A model generated the notes under the pieces. The model ran no database searches and was not told the DNA's origin. It was given only the letters and a program-made list of their open reading frames with translations. A program made the translations under genes and the position numbers. A stretch of DNA of 64,000 nt. Source: Candidatus Zixiibacteriota bacterium (GTDB taxonomy: Bacteria; Zixibacteria; MSB-5A5; GN15; FEB-12). Positions 8,658 to 16,200 of the stretch are shown here, piece after piece (position 1 is the stretch's first letter; each line of letters opens with the position of its first letter). Location: contig JAOUBJ010000012.1 in assembly GCA_029860345.1 (NCBI GenBank), positions 93,690 to 157,689 of the forward strand. Reading direction: 5' to 3'.

Positions 8658-8726
8658 TCATGCCCGGGACCAGCCTATACAGCCTTCGCTACAATGAGCG
8701 ATCCGGGGGATGTCAAAACGCTTCAT
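8658..8726 (-). CDS. Possible 22-residue Cys-containing peptide
   Basis: An ATG at 8726 with a good AAAGGA 7 nt upstream opens a 22-codon frame, [19 protein letters not shown] plus three residues, ending in TGA. Two cysteines are spaced CxxxC. It lies between the 60-residue Cys-rich gene and arsM on the same strand. The length is at the limit of what can be judged; the ribosome site is the main support. It could be a leader peptide for the hairpin at 8596-8619 or a small arsenic-binding peptide. No known family is recognised. Confidence 0.3.
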   Translation of the reverse strand: MKRFDIPRIAHCSEGCIGWSRA

Positions 8727-8786
8727 GATAGGTTCCTTTCTTCAGTTGATACGTGACGAAGCTCAAAAAACGCTTCCATGTTCGGT

Positions 8787-8969
8787 TTACTTTTCCTCGG
8801 CTTTTTCATCCTCAGGCGAACAGCACTCGGCGGAACCGCCTTTGAAGCCAAAAGCCATCATGGGCACGCAACCGCAGTTGCAGAGGTCTTTGAGACCCTT
8901 GCCCTTGATGTCGATCCGTACACCGTCGTCGGTCTCGGTGAATTTGATCGCTCCAACTTCTTTTTCCAT
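8787..8969 (-). CDS. 60-residue cysteine-rich cytoplasmic protein of the ars locus
   Basis: A small acidic protein, MEKEVGAIKFTETDDGVRI..., with no signal peptide. The first half looks like short beta strands. The second carries DLCNCGCVP and AECCSPED, five cysteines in CxCxC and CC patterns, followed by an acidic/Lys tail. The ATG at 8969 has a purine-rich AAAGGAGAGAG just upstream. It is the first substantial gene after the ArsR-type operator at 8996-9041 and precedes arsM. A metalloid-binding chaperone or sink is a reasonable inference from the cysteines and position; I do not recognise a named family. Confidence 0.7.
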   Translation of the reverse strand: MEKEVGAIKFTETDDGVRIDIKGKGLKDLCNCGCVPMMAFGFKGGSAECCSPEDEKAEEK

Positions 8970-8995
8970 TCTGTCTCTCTCCTTTCGGTTAATGG

Positions 8996-9041
8996 TATCT
9001 ACATATCTGTATATGTAAATATATCGATATATGTTTCAAAA
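8996..9041 (-). promoter_or_regulatory. ArsR-type promoter/operator B (Cys-rich/arsM/arsR unit)
   Basis: It contains a perfect 14-bp palindrome ATATATCGATATAT (9019-9032) next to a minus-strand TTGAAA box (9039-9034). About 46 bp align with site A at 7324-7369. The core TATGTAAATATATCGATAT (9012-9030) matches site C before the second arsR (9505-9523) at 18 of 19 positions. It most likely drives the 60-residue gene, arsM and arsR under ArsR control. Confidence 0.65.
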
Positions 9042-9066
9042 AAAAGGCAGTAAACTGCTTTTTTTT
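9038..9066 (-). terminator. Terminator after arsR copy 2
   Basis: A short GCAG/CTGC stem (9047-9050 with 9055-9058) is flanked by A and T runs, so it reads as a terminator in either direction. On the minus strand its T run continues directly into the TTGAAA box of promoter B, so arsR termination and the next promoter are fused. Confidence 0.6.
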
Positions 9067-9148
9067 AACGTCCGTGGCTATTGTGATATGTTTGAGAGAG
9101 TTAACCCGGCAAGCGCTGAAACCCGAGCGGCGTCCACGGAGGTGAATC

Positions 9149-9475
9149 TCACTTTCTTTTGGCTTTGGCGACGAATTTGACCGGTTTGACAGGAATAGAG
9201 AGGCAGTCGCAAAAGCCTGAACAGCAGCTCTCGACCGATATTTTGTTCAGACTGTAGAAGACTTGTTGGCCGTCGCGACGGTCGACCACGATGTCGGCTT
9301 CACGCAGGATGGATAAGTGACGGCTGACGGTAGGCTGAGAGAGGCCGACCTGTTTGACGATATCGTTGACGGTTCTTTCACCGCCGACCAGCAGGGCCAG
9401 AATCCGCAGACGAGTGGGGTCGCCGAAGGCTTTGAAGTACTTGCTGTAGGTTTTTTCGTCCATTTTGCGGGCCAT
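9149..9475 (-). CDS. arsR: ArsR-family transcriptional repressor (copy 2)
   Basis: A 108-residue winged-helix repressor: YFKAFGDPTRLRILALLVGG, helix-turn-helix VNDIVKQVGLSQPTVSRHLSILREADIV, wing DRRDGQQVFYSLN, then the C-terminal Cys motif SCCSGFCDCL and a basic tail. It has the same architecture as the copy at 7385-7690. The likely sensor is the C-terminal cluster of four cysteines. A consensus TTGACA promoter overlaps an operator of the shared family just upstream, so it is probably autoregulated and may also control sites A and B. No strong Shine-Dalgarno sequence is visible. Confidence 0.9.
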   Translation of the reverse strand: MARKMDEKTYSKYFKAFGDPTRLRILALLVGGERTVNDIVKQVGLSQPTVSRHLSILREADIVVDRRDGQQVFYSLNKISVESCCSGFCDCLSIPVKPVKFVAKAKRK

Positions 9476-9504
9476 GAGGTCAGTCTTTCATCAGGCGTTC
9501 TGCT

Positions 9505-9552
9505 TATGTAAATATAACGATATGTATATACCTATTGTTTCCAGCTTGTCAA
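9505..9552 (-). promoter_or_regulatory. Promoter/operator C of arsR copy 2
   Basis: Minus strand: consensus TTGACA (9552-9547), 16-nt spacer, TATATA (9530-9525); TATACA at 18-nt spacing is also possible. Immediately downstream is TATGTAAATATAACGATAT (9505-9523 on plus), one mismatch from the core of site B. This is the expected layout for ArsR autorepression. Confidence 0.65.
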
Positions 9553-9651
9553 GGTATCATTGGACGGGTGCAGCAGGTTAGTCAAAGCGATCTGCCTGAC
9601 CGGAATCAATGAATATCTTCTTTATGGCCCTGGTTGTATGGCATGACCGTA

Positions 9652-10890
9652 CTAAATTACACGACGGAGAACAACTGTAACTTCCTGCCGGTTGCCGTTG
9701 CGCTCGATCAGCAACTCTATCTCAGCAGCCGCTTGCCTGAGCATTGAACGCAACTCAAAACGGTCGTACTCAGAGACCGGCTTGCTGTTTATTCTAAGGA
9801 CCTTATCGCCGACCTGCAAGCCGGCCTCGGTGGCCGGAGAACTTTCGTAAACCTGCTCGACCGTGGCAGATTCCAGATTAGGCGCACTCATTTCAAAACC
9901 GGTCATGTTGTATTCGAAGGGACTTGCGAACCTCTCTGTCGGCTCGATAAACAGCTGCTGCCCATGATAATCAAAGACCAGATTGAAACGGGACAACAGC
10001 CCTAACCCGATCATGCCCTCATAGACGGCGTGGTCTGAATGCTCCCTGGAAACGAAACTGACCAGGAGGTCCGGCAGCTTGTACCCACCGATATCGATTT
10101 GAGGGAGACGTCCGATGAATCCGCGAGTCTCCACCCGCTGTATATTCATCCCCAGACTGGCCGGTAGTTTTGCCTCAGGCATCGAAACAGCATGCTCGCC
10201 GCCGACAACAACCTGCAACTGATCGTTGTAACCGAGATCCATCAGCAGTTTCATAGATACACTTCGCCCGTCCTCCAGGCTCAGAGTTGCCGGAATGGAC
10301 CAGGGACCAAACCCCAAAGGCTGCCATGGTACAGCTACACCTTGACCCCGGTAGGCAAACTCATCGGGCTTTATGAGAGTGATTATCATTCGCTCGAAAT
10401 TGATATCGACAACGAAATGTTTGAAAAAGGTCGCACTGATCTGCCCCACACTACCAAACCACATACCGGCGTTACCCGAGCTGTATGGTGTAACCACGGC
10501 CGCCTGATCCAAAAACTCAACAGCGGGGAAGCCGACTGTTATACCCGATGCTGTTCTCGACACAAGTTGGTCGCCGCCTTCGTCGCCGATACCGATCTCA
10601 CCATCATACACCAAACCGAGCGAATCGACGGCCGGGCTGCCCCAAAAGAGCAACTGGTCCCACATGAACCCGTCGTCCAACAGCATGTGCACCTGTTGTC
10701 CATTGACCTCACAGATGAATCGAATGTCGCCTCGGTATATCTCAAATGGAATCTCAACTTTGTTATCTGCTGCCGTCATTTTGTAGCTGCCGGGCAATTG
10801 GCCGGCGTTGGCCGTATCATCGCAAAAGGCCGTCCGGGCAGGCAGACAAAAAAACGTCGCCAAGAGTAATGTGATCAATTGAGTTTTCAT
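9652..10890 (-). CDS. Exported retropepsin-like aspartyl protease/PDZ protein
   Basis: A 412-residue protein with signal peptide MKTQLITLLLATFFCLPARTA. Two retropepsin-like half-domains follow: the first has VHMLLDDGFMWDQL, the second MKLLMDLGYNDQL, each followed by the usual hydrophobic 'flap/VG' patterns. A C-terminal PDZ domain (about 330-412) reads VYESSPATEAGLQVGDKVLRINSKPV. In classical family members the catalytic motif is D-T/S-G; here the two are DDG and DLG, so catalysis may be altered or lost. I chose the ATG at 10890, which gives a good signal peptide and has GAGGAT upstream. It lies 13 bp after a TetR gene on the same strand, and the two probably form an operon. Confidence 0.75.
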   Translation of the reverse strand: MKTQLITLLLATFFCLPARTAFCDDTANAGQLPGSYKMTAADNKVEIPFEIYRGDIRFICEVNGQQVHMLLDDGFMWDQLLFWGSPAVDSLGLVYDGEIGIGDEGGDQLVSRTASGITVGFPAVEFLDQAAVVTPYSSGNAGMWFGSVGQISATFFKHFVVDINFERMIITLIKPDEFAYRGQGVAVPWQPLGFGPWSIPATLSLEDGRSVSMKLLMDLGYNDQLQVVVGGEHAVSMPEAKLPASLGMNIQRVETRGFIGRLPQIDIGGYKLPDLLVSFVSREHSDHAVYEGMIGLGLLSRFNLVFDYHGQQLFIEPTERFASPFEYNMTGFEMSAPNLESATVEQVYESSPATEAGLQVGDKVLRINSKPVSEYDRFELRSMLRQAAAEIELLIERNGNRQEVTVVLRRVI

Positions 10891-10903
10891 AACATCTGTA
10901 TCC

Positions 10904-11524
10904 TCACTGTCTAACTCCACGGGCAAAAGTGTCCATGTAGGTTTCGAAGTAGGCATCGGCCTTAAAGCGTGCGAATGAGTAGTTCGGCGAAAGAGCCCTG
11001 TTGATAACGGTCCTAATAGAGTAGAGAAAATGGCTGATAGTCATGTCGATTTTGAGGTCGGGACGTAGCGAACCATCTTTGACACCCAGTCCGAAAACCT
11101 CGCGCAGCCCTTTGGCCAATTGCTTGTTAATTGCCTCGAAAGATGCGAATGTCTCATCGCTTACCAGGGTCCGGTCGATTCCGGCCAGGTCCCAGTACAG
11201 TTGCAGCCGGATAGAGCTGGGGTGACGGACGGTATAGTCGTACAGAGCTTCCGCCCAGATGATTATCTTCTCAAGACCGGTCCCGGCCTCGGTAAGACGC
11301 GCCTTTTGCTCAGCCCAGCGTGTTTTGAGGTCTTCTGTCAACAAACACAGGCTGATTTCTTCTCGGCTTTTGAAATATGCATACAGCGTTTTTCGCGTAT
11401 ACTCGGTGGCCCTGGCGATGTCTTCCATCGTACTGTTTTCGATTCCCTGCTCATCGTAGAGCTTACGGGTCTTTTGCAAAATGTAGTTTTTGCGGGCTTC
11501 TCTTTCGACCTGCCTGCGAGACAT
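10904..11524 (-). CDS. TetR-family transcriptional regulator
   Basis: A 206-residue regulator. The N-terminal DNA-binding domain shows the TetR pattern: RKNYILQKTRKLYDEQGIENSTMEDIARATEYTRKTLYAYFKSREEI, with the Y-x-Y-F-K-S/R-E-E hallmark. The C-terminal half (about 70-206) is helical and ligand-binding, and variable as usual. GAGGT precedes the ATG at 11524. A perfect inverted repeat lies upstream at 11567-11585 and overlaps the likely -10 region, so autorepression is probable. Its downstream neighbour is the exported PDZ/aspartyl-protease-like gene, the likely target. Confidence 0.9.
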   Translation of the reverse strand: MSRRQVEREARKNYILQKTRKLYDEQGIENSTMEDIARATEYTRKTLYAYFKSREEISLCLLTEDLKTRWAEQKARLTEAGTGLEKIIIWAEALYDYTVRHPSSIRLQLYWDLAGIDRTLVSDETFASFEAINKQLAKGLREVFGLGVKDGSLRPDLKIDMTISHFLYSIRTVINRALSPNYSFARFKADAYFETYMDTFARGVRQ

Positions 11525-11566
11525 GCGCTACCTCGTTTTCCGGTATGTATACATCCAGTATAACAT

Positions 11567-11585
11567 ATTATACGTGACGTATAAT
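11567..11585. promoter_or_regulatory. Likely TetR operator
   Basis: A perfect 8-bp inverted repeat ATTATACG-TGA-CGTATAAT, about 45 bp upstream of the tetR start. On the minus strand its arms include TATAAT, so a bound dimer would cover a -10 box. Confidence 0.6.
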
Positions 11586-11619
11586 TTACGGCTTTGTTGC
11601 AGAAGTTTGTTCTCGCACC

Positions 11620-11996
11620 CATTGGTCGTGTGGCCGTCTCCAACGTTGTTTGGGACGGGTTAGGTGCTGTCGAGCGGGTGTGGGTGGCCGTCTCAAACCC
11701 GTTTGGGACGGGTTAGGTGCTGTCAGGTGACTCGCCTGACAGTCAGTGGATGGGGAGGCGAGCGTCGGGCGGCGTCGCCCGACACCACTTGTTTTTGTGG
11801 TGGTCGAGTCTTCAGACTCGGCTACCAGGCCCCACGCGATCTGAAGATCACGCGGGCACCATGTTAGGTGCTGTCGAGCGGGTGTGGGTGGCCGTCTCAA
11901 ACCCGTTTGGGACGGGTTAGGTGCTGTCAGGCGACTCGCCTGACAGTCAGTGGATGGGGAGGCGAGCGTCGGGCGAGGTCGCCCGACACCACTTGT
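11620..11996. repeat. Tandem 204-bp repeat built of hairpin modules
   Basis: A 134-bp segment at 11659-11792 recurs at 11863-11996 with only a few mismatches, an exact 204-bp offset. Each copy holds three palindromic modules: CAAACCCGTTTGGGACGGG with its partner CCGTCTC, GTCAGGCGACTCGCCTGAC, and GTCGGGCG..TCGCCCGACA. Between the copies lie two further hairpins, GAGTCTTCAGACTC and GATCTGAAGATC. A partial extra copy of the first module is at about 11630-11660. No coding signal is credible. The same modules recur elsewhere in the window. Confidence 0.75.
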
Positions 11997-11998
11997 AG

Positions 11999-12028
11999 AA
12001 AAAAACCGCCAGGTGATTGACCTGGCGG
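11999..12028 (-). terminator. Terminator after the TlpA-like gene
   Basis: A perfect 9-bp stem: CCGCCAGGT (12006-12014) pairs with ACCTGGCGG (12020-12028), loop of 5. On the minus strand a run of seven T follows (12005-11999). It closes the dnaE/thioredoxin/TlpA-direction transcript. Confidence 0.85.
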
Positions 12029-12075
12029 CGGAATTTTCTTACGAGCGTGAACTCGTTATCAATATCGATAGCAAC

Positions 12076-12693
12076 CTACAAGATAGCCTCGAAGGCCTGT
12101 TTGAACGTGGCGTAGTTGCGCGGTCCCACGAATCTTTGGACTTCTTTCCCTTCGCGATTATAGAAAATAGTGGTGGGGACACCGGTAGTGACGCCCAGCG
12201 TGTACAGATGCTGGTTTTCGCCCATCATCATAGGCCACGACATTTTATTCTGTGCAGCGTACTTTTCAACTTTCTGCGGGGTGTCGCGCACGGCCAGTCC
12301 CAGCAGGGCGACACCTTTTTTTTCAAATTCCGCGTTGAGCAACACCAGATCAGGGATCTCACGTCGACATGGCGGACACCAGGTGCCCCAAACATTGATC
12401 ACGGTCGGTTGTTTACCGATCCACTCGTCGGAATTGTGCAGCTTGCCCTTGATGTCATAAGCTGCAAACTGAACGACCGGCGGTTTTGACTCGGTTGCGA
12501 CGGGGGTGGTTGTTGTCTTCTGGTCGGCATGTTTTGCCAGAATCGGCGGAGGGTCCTTCGGCCCGGACCGGGCTGTTTGTTTCTTGGCTTGGTTGTTAGC
12601 CGTATTGGTCTGTTTGGCCTCGTTGCTTCCGCTGCACGAAACCAGCAGAAAAACCATCAACACAAAAGAAACAGTAAGTGTGGTTTTGATCAT
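12076..12693 (-). CDS. TlpA/ResA-like thioredoxin-fold lipoprotein
   Basis: A 205-residue protein. The N-terminus MIKTTLTVSFVLMVFLLVSCSG carries a lipobox with Cys20, so it is probably a lipoprotein facing the periplasm. A Lys/Thr/Pro-rich linker (about 25-70) follows, then an AhpC/TSA-type thioredoxin domain. It contains the family entry KQPTVINVWGTWCPPCRREIP with a WCPPC active site, then GVALLGLAVRDTP and the cis-Pro loop GVPTTIFYNREG. Such proteins reduce periplasmic disulfides, for example in cytochrome c maturation. It lies 28 bp after the thioredoxin-like gene at 12722 and is followed by a terminator. Confidence 0.88.
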   Translation of the reverse strand: MIKTTLTVSFVLMVFLLVSCSGSNEAKQTNTANNQAKKQTARSGPKDPPPILAKHADQKTTTTPVATESKPPVVQFAAYDIKGKLHNSDEWIGKQPTVINVWGTWCPPCRREIPDLVLLNAEFEKKGVALLGLAVRDTPQKVEKYAAQNKMSWPMMMGENQHLYTLGVTTGVPTTIFYNREGKEVQRFVGPRNYATFKQAFEAIL

Positions 12694-12721
12694 CGGTGGA
12701 AGCCTTGGTCTCTGATGCCGG

Positions 12722-13276
12722 TTATTTGCCGCCTTTGTTCTGACCCGGATTCTGGGCCTTGGTGGTGTCGTACTGCCTTTCGTGCACGTAGGTCAGATAC
12801 TTGGAGAGTTGCTCTTTGGCCTGATAACCACGGGCAGCGCCCAGCTTGCCACCTTCGGGGGTCAGAAAATAGTAGGTGGGGTAGGACCTGACCTGAAACT
12901 CGCTCCTGGCCAGATTCTGCTCGGTGATTTTGTAGCCGTCGATATCCAGTTCGTTCTTGGAATCTCCATCGACCTTGACCGATACGAAGTTACTACCGAG
13001 CATGTTGACGATCTCGTCTTCTTTGAAAGTAGTCTTGTTCATCTTCTTGCACCAGCCACACCAACTGGTGGTGAAATTGACAAAAACATGTTTGTCTTCA
13101 GCCTTGGCTTTGGCCAGACCGGCATCGTAGGACAACCATGCAATCTCGGTCGGCTTGGTCGATCCCGGAGTCTTATCATCACCGGCGCTAACTCCAAGCG
13201 CCAGGGCAAGAAGTAATAGAGCGACGATAGCGGTGATTTGCGTCTGTTTCATTGAAATACCCAATCTATCCAGCAA
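12722..13276 (-). CDS. Exported thioredoxin-like protein
   Basis: A 184-residue protein from a TTG start at 13276, or 176 residues from the ATG at 13252. I list the TTG because AGGTGAAC lies 6 nt before it and overlaps the dnaE stop. The ATG has no ribosome site. Either start gives a signal peptide (ITAIVALLLLALALGVSAG). The fold is thioredoxin-like: KHVFVNFTTSWCGWCKKMNKTTF with a WCGWC active site, then FQVRSYPTYYFL with the cis-Pro. It resembles DsbD-gamma/thioredoxin_7 domains that act in the periplasm. It follows dnaE by about 10 bp and is followed by another thioredoxin-fold lipoprotein. Confidence 0.85.
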   Translation of the reverse strand: MLDRLGISMKQTQITAIVALLLLALALGVSAGDDKTPGSTKPTEIAWLSYDAGLAKAKAEDKHVFVNFTTSWCGWCKKMNKTTFKEDEIVNMLGSNFVSVKVDGDSKNELDIDGYKITEQNLARSEFQVRSYPTYYFLTPEGGKLGAARGYQAKEQLSKYLTYVHERQYDTTKAQNPGQNKGGK

Positions 13277-13286
13277 TGTTGTTCAC

Positions 13287-16200
13287 CTATTTCAACGGTC
13301 TCAAATAGGCGCCTGATTCACCAAGCAGTTCTTTGAGCCGGTTCATTAACTGCGCGTCCGGTGTCACAGTATACTTATTAGACCTAATATACACTTCTGA
13401 GCCGTTTTGTCGAGCAGCAAGTAGCACCGGGGCTTTCCCCTTGTTCTGTTCGAGCATAGCAAGGGCCTCGTCAATGGCCTTATCGGAGCAATCCACACCA
13501 ATCTTTATAACGAGTTGGCAGTTGAAACGTTCCGTTAGTTTGGACAGACCAATCAACTCCGAGGCTATAATCTTTGGCGCCTCGCCCTCTCTGGTGGACA
13601 CCCGACCGGTTACCAAAACCATCTGGTCCACCTGGGCCGATTCGCGGTGTTTTTCAAAACAATCCGAGAATATTATCAGCTCGACCGAGCCTGAGAAATC
13701 TTCCAACGTCGCGAAAGCCATCAGGTTACCCTTCTTATCGGTCATGCTCTTGAGTACACCGATAATACCCCCCACCGTAACCTCGCGTCCGTCGGCTGCG
13801 TTGTGAAGATCGATTGTCTTGAACGATGCAAAGGAGTCCAGTTCGTCACGATAGCGGTCCAACGGATGGCCGGAGACATAATAACCCAGCATCTGCTTCT
13901 CTTTGGCCAGCCGGTCGCTGGTCGACCATTCGGCCAAATCCTTCAGCGGCGGCGCCACGCGATCGGCCAGGGCTCCGTCGACCGCGAACAGATCATGAGT
14001 GGCCGAATTCTCAGCCACCCGGTGGCCGTAATCCAACATAGTTTCTACGGCATCGAATTTCTGGTGTCGATTTCCGTTGAGACTGTCGCAGGCGCCGGCG
14101 GCAATCAGAGACTCCATGGTTCGACGGTTGATCGACTTAATCGGCACCCGACTGACCAAATCGGCCAGATCGCCAAACCGTCCCTCGGTCAGACGTTCAT
14201 CGACAACCGCCTTAGCCGGACCCACCCCGACATTTTTGACCGCCTGGAGCCCGAAACGGATATTTGAGTCGACTACGGTGAAGTCGATAGTCGATTCGTT
14301 GACATCGGGTGGCAGAACCTTGATCTGCATGCGACGGCATTCCTCCAGAAGCTGGTAGATGCGGTCTGAGTCGTTGATTTCCGAAGTCATCAGGGAGGCC
14401 ATGTACTCCCGTGGATAGTATTGTTTCAGCCAGGCCGTCTGGTAGGCCACCAGGGCGTAACAAGTGGCGTGCGCTTTGTTGAAGCCATACCGGGCAAAGG
14501 TTTCGATCTGCTCGAACATCTCGGTAGCTATCTTTTTATCCACTTTGCGGGCCTCGGCGCCGTTCAGGAACTCCCTCTTTTGTGCGGCCATCAAGGCGGC
14601 GTCTTTCTTGCCCATTGCTTTGCGCAGCAGATCGGCCGTACCCATGCTGTATCCAGCCAGCACGTTGGCGATTTTGAGCACCTGTTCCTGGAAAACGATC
14701 ACGCCGTAGGTATCTTTCAGAATCCGCTCCAGGTCCGGATGCAGATATTTGATATTGGCCGCGCCCCGTTTGCAGTCGATGTATTGATCGATCATCCCGG
14801 AATCCAGGGGGCCGGGACGGTACAGCGCGTTCATGGCGGTAATGTCGGCGAATGTCTCAGGTTTCAATTTGCGCAGATAGTCACGCATCCCCGATGACTC
14901 AAACTGGAAGATACCTATGGTCATACCGGTCGCGAACAGTTTGAACACTTTGGGGTCGTCAAGCGGCAGGTTCTCGATATCCAACTTAACATCAGGATAG
15001 TTCTCATGCACCATCCGGACGGCGTCATCTATGACGGTCAGCGTGCGCAAGCCGAGGAAATCCATTTTCAACAGACCGATCTCCTCGACCATTTTCATGT
15101 CGAACTGGGTGGTGATTTCGTCCTTACTACCTTTGAACAACGGCACATAGTCGGTCAGCGCCGAAGGTGCAATCACCACGCCGGCCGCATGGGTGGAACA
15201 GTGACGAGCAAGTCCCTCCAGAGTGCGTGAGTAGTCGATCAGTTTATTGATCCGCTGATCCTTCTCGACCAGTTCGGCCAGTTCCGATGACTGTTTGAGT
15301 GCTTTGTCTAAGGTCATGTCGACAGCCAGCGGAATCATTTTGGCAATCTTATCCACTTCGCCATAGGGAATAGCCAGCACCCGACCGACATCGCGCACCA
15401 CGGCGCGAGCGGCCATAGTACCGAAGGTGATTATCTGGCAGACATTCTTCTCACCGTATTTTTCGATGACATATTGAATGATTTCATCGCGACCGCGGTC
15501 GGCGAAATCAATGTCGATATCCGGCATCGAAATCCGTTCCGGGTTGAGGAATCGTTCGAACAAAAGCTCGAACCGGATAGGGTCCACATTGGTAATTCTG
15601 AGCGCATACGAAACCAGCGACCCGGCTGCCGAGCCACGACCGGGCCCGACCGGGATTTTCTGCCGACGGGCGTAATCGCAAAAGTCCTTGACGATCAAAA
15701 AGTACCCGGCGTAGTGCATCTTTTTGATAACACCGAGCTCGTAGTTCAGTCGTGTTTCGATCTCGTCGGTCTGTTCTTCGTAACGCTCCTTAAGACCCTC
15801 GCGACAGAGATGCTCGAGGTAGGCATCCGGATCAACAAACTGACTGGGAATGGGATAAACAGGCAGCTTAAGCTGCCCCAGTTCCAATTCCAGGTTGCAG
15901 GCCTCGGCAACGCGGACAGTGTTCTCAAGAGCCGGTTTGAAATCCCCCAGAGCTTGTTCCATCTCAGCTTCGGTTTTGAAATAGATCTGATCGGTGTTGT
16001 AGCGCATCCGCTCGGTATCCTCGACCAACTTGCCGGTCTGGATACAAAGCAGAGCATCGTGGGCCAGGTAATCCTGCTGTTTGAGATAGTGGCAGTCGTT
16101 GGTGGCCAGCATCGGGATCGAGGTCTCTCGGGCAATAGCCTCGATCTTGCCCAGCAGGATCTGTTCCGGTTCCAGCCCGTGGTTTTGCACTTCGAGATAG

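Noticed and set aside
8640..8660. TGA at the end of the 22-residue frame as selenocysteine
   Set aside because: Read-through would add only about five residues before TAA, and the hairpin at 8596-8619 does not resemble a known SECIS.
11586..12000. Short open frames on both strands across the 204-bp repeats
   Set aside because: They arise from the repeat modules, have low-complexity residues and no ribosome sites.
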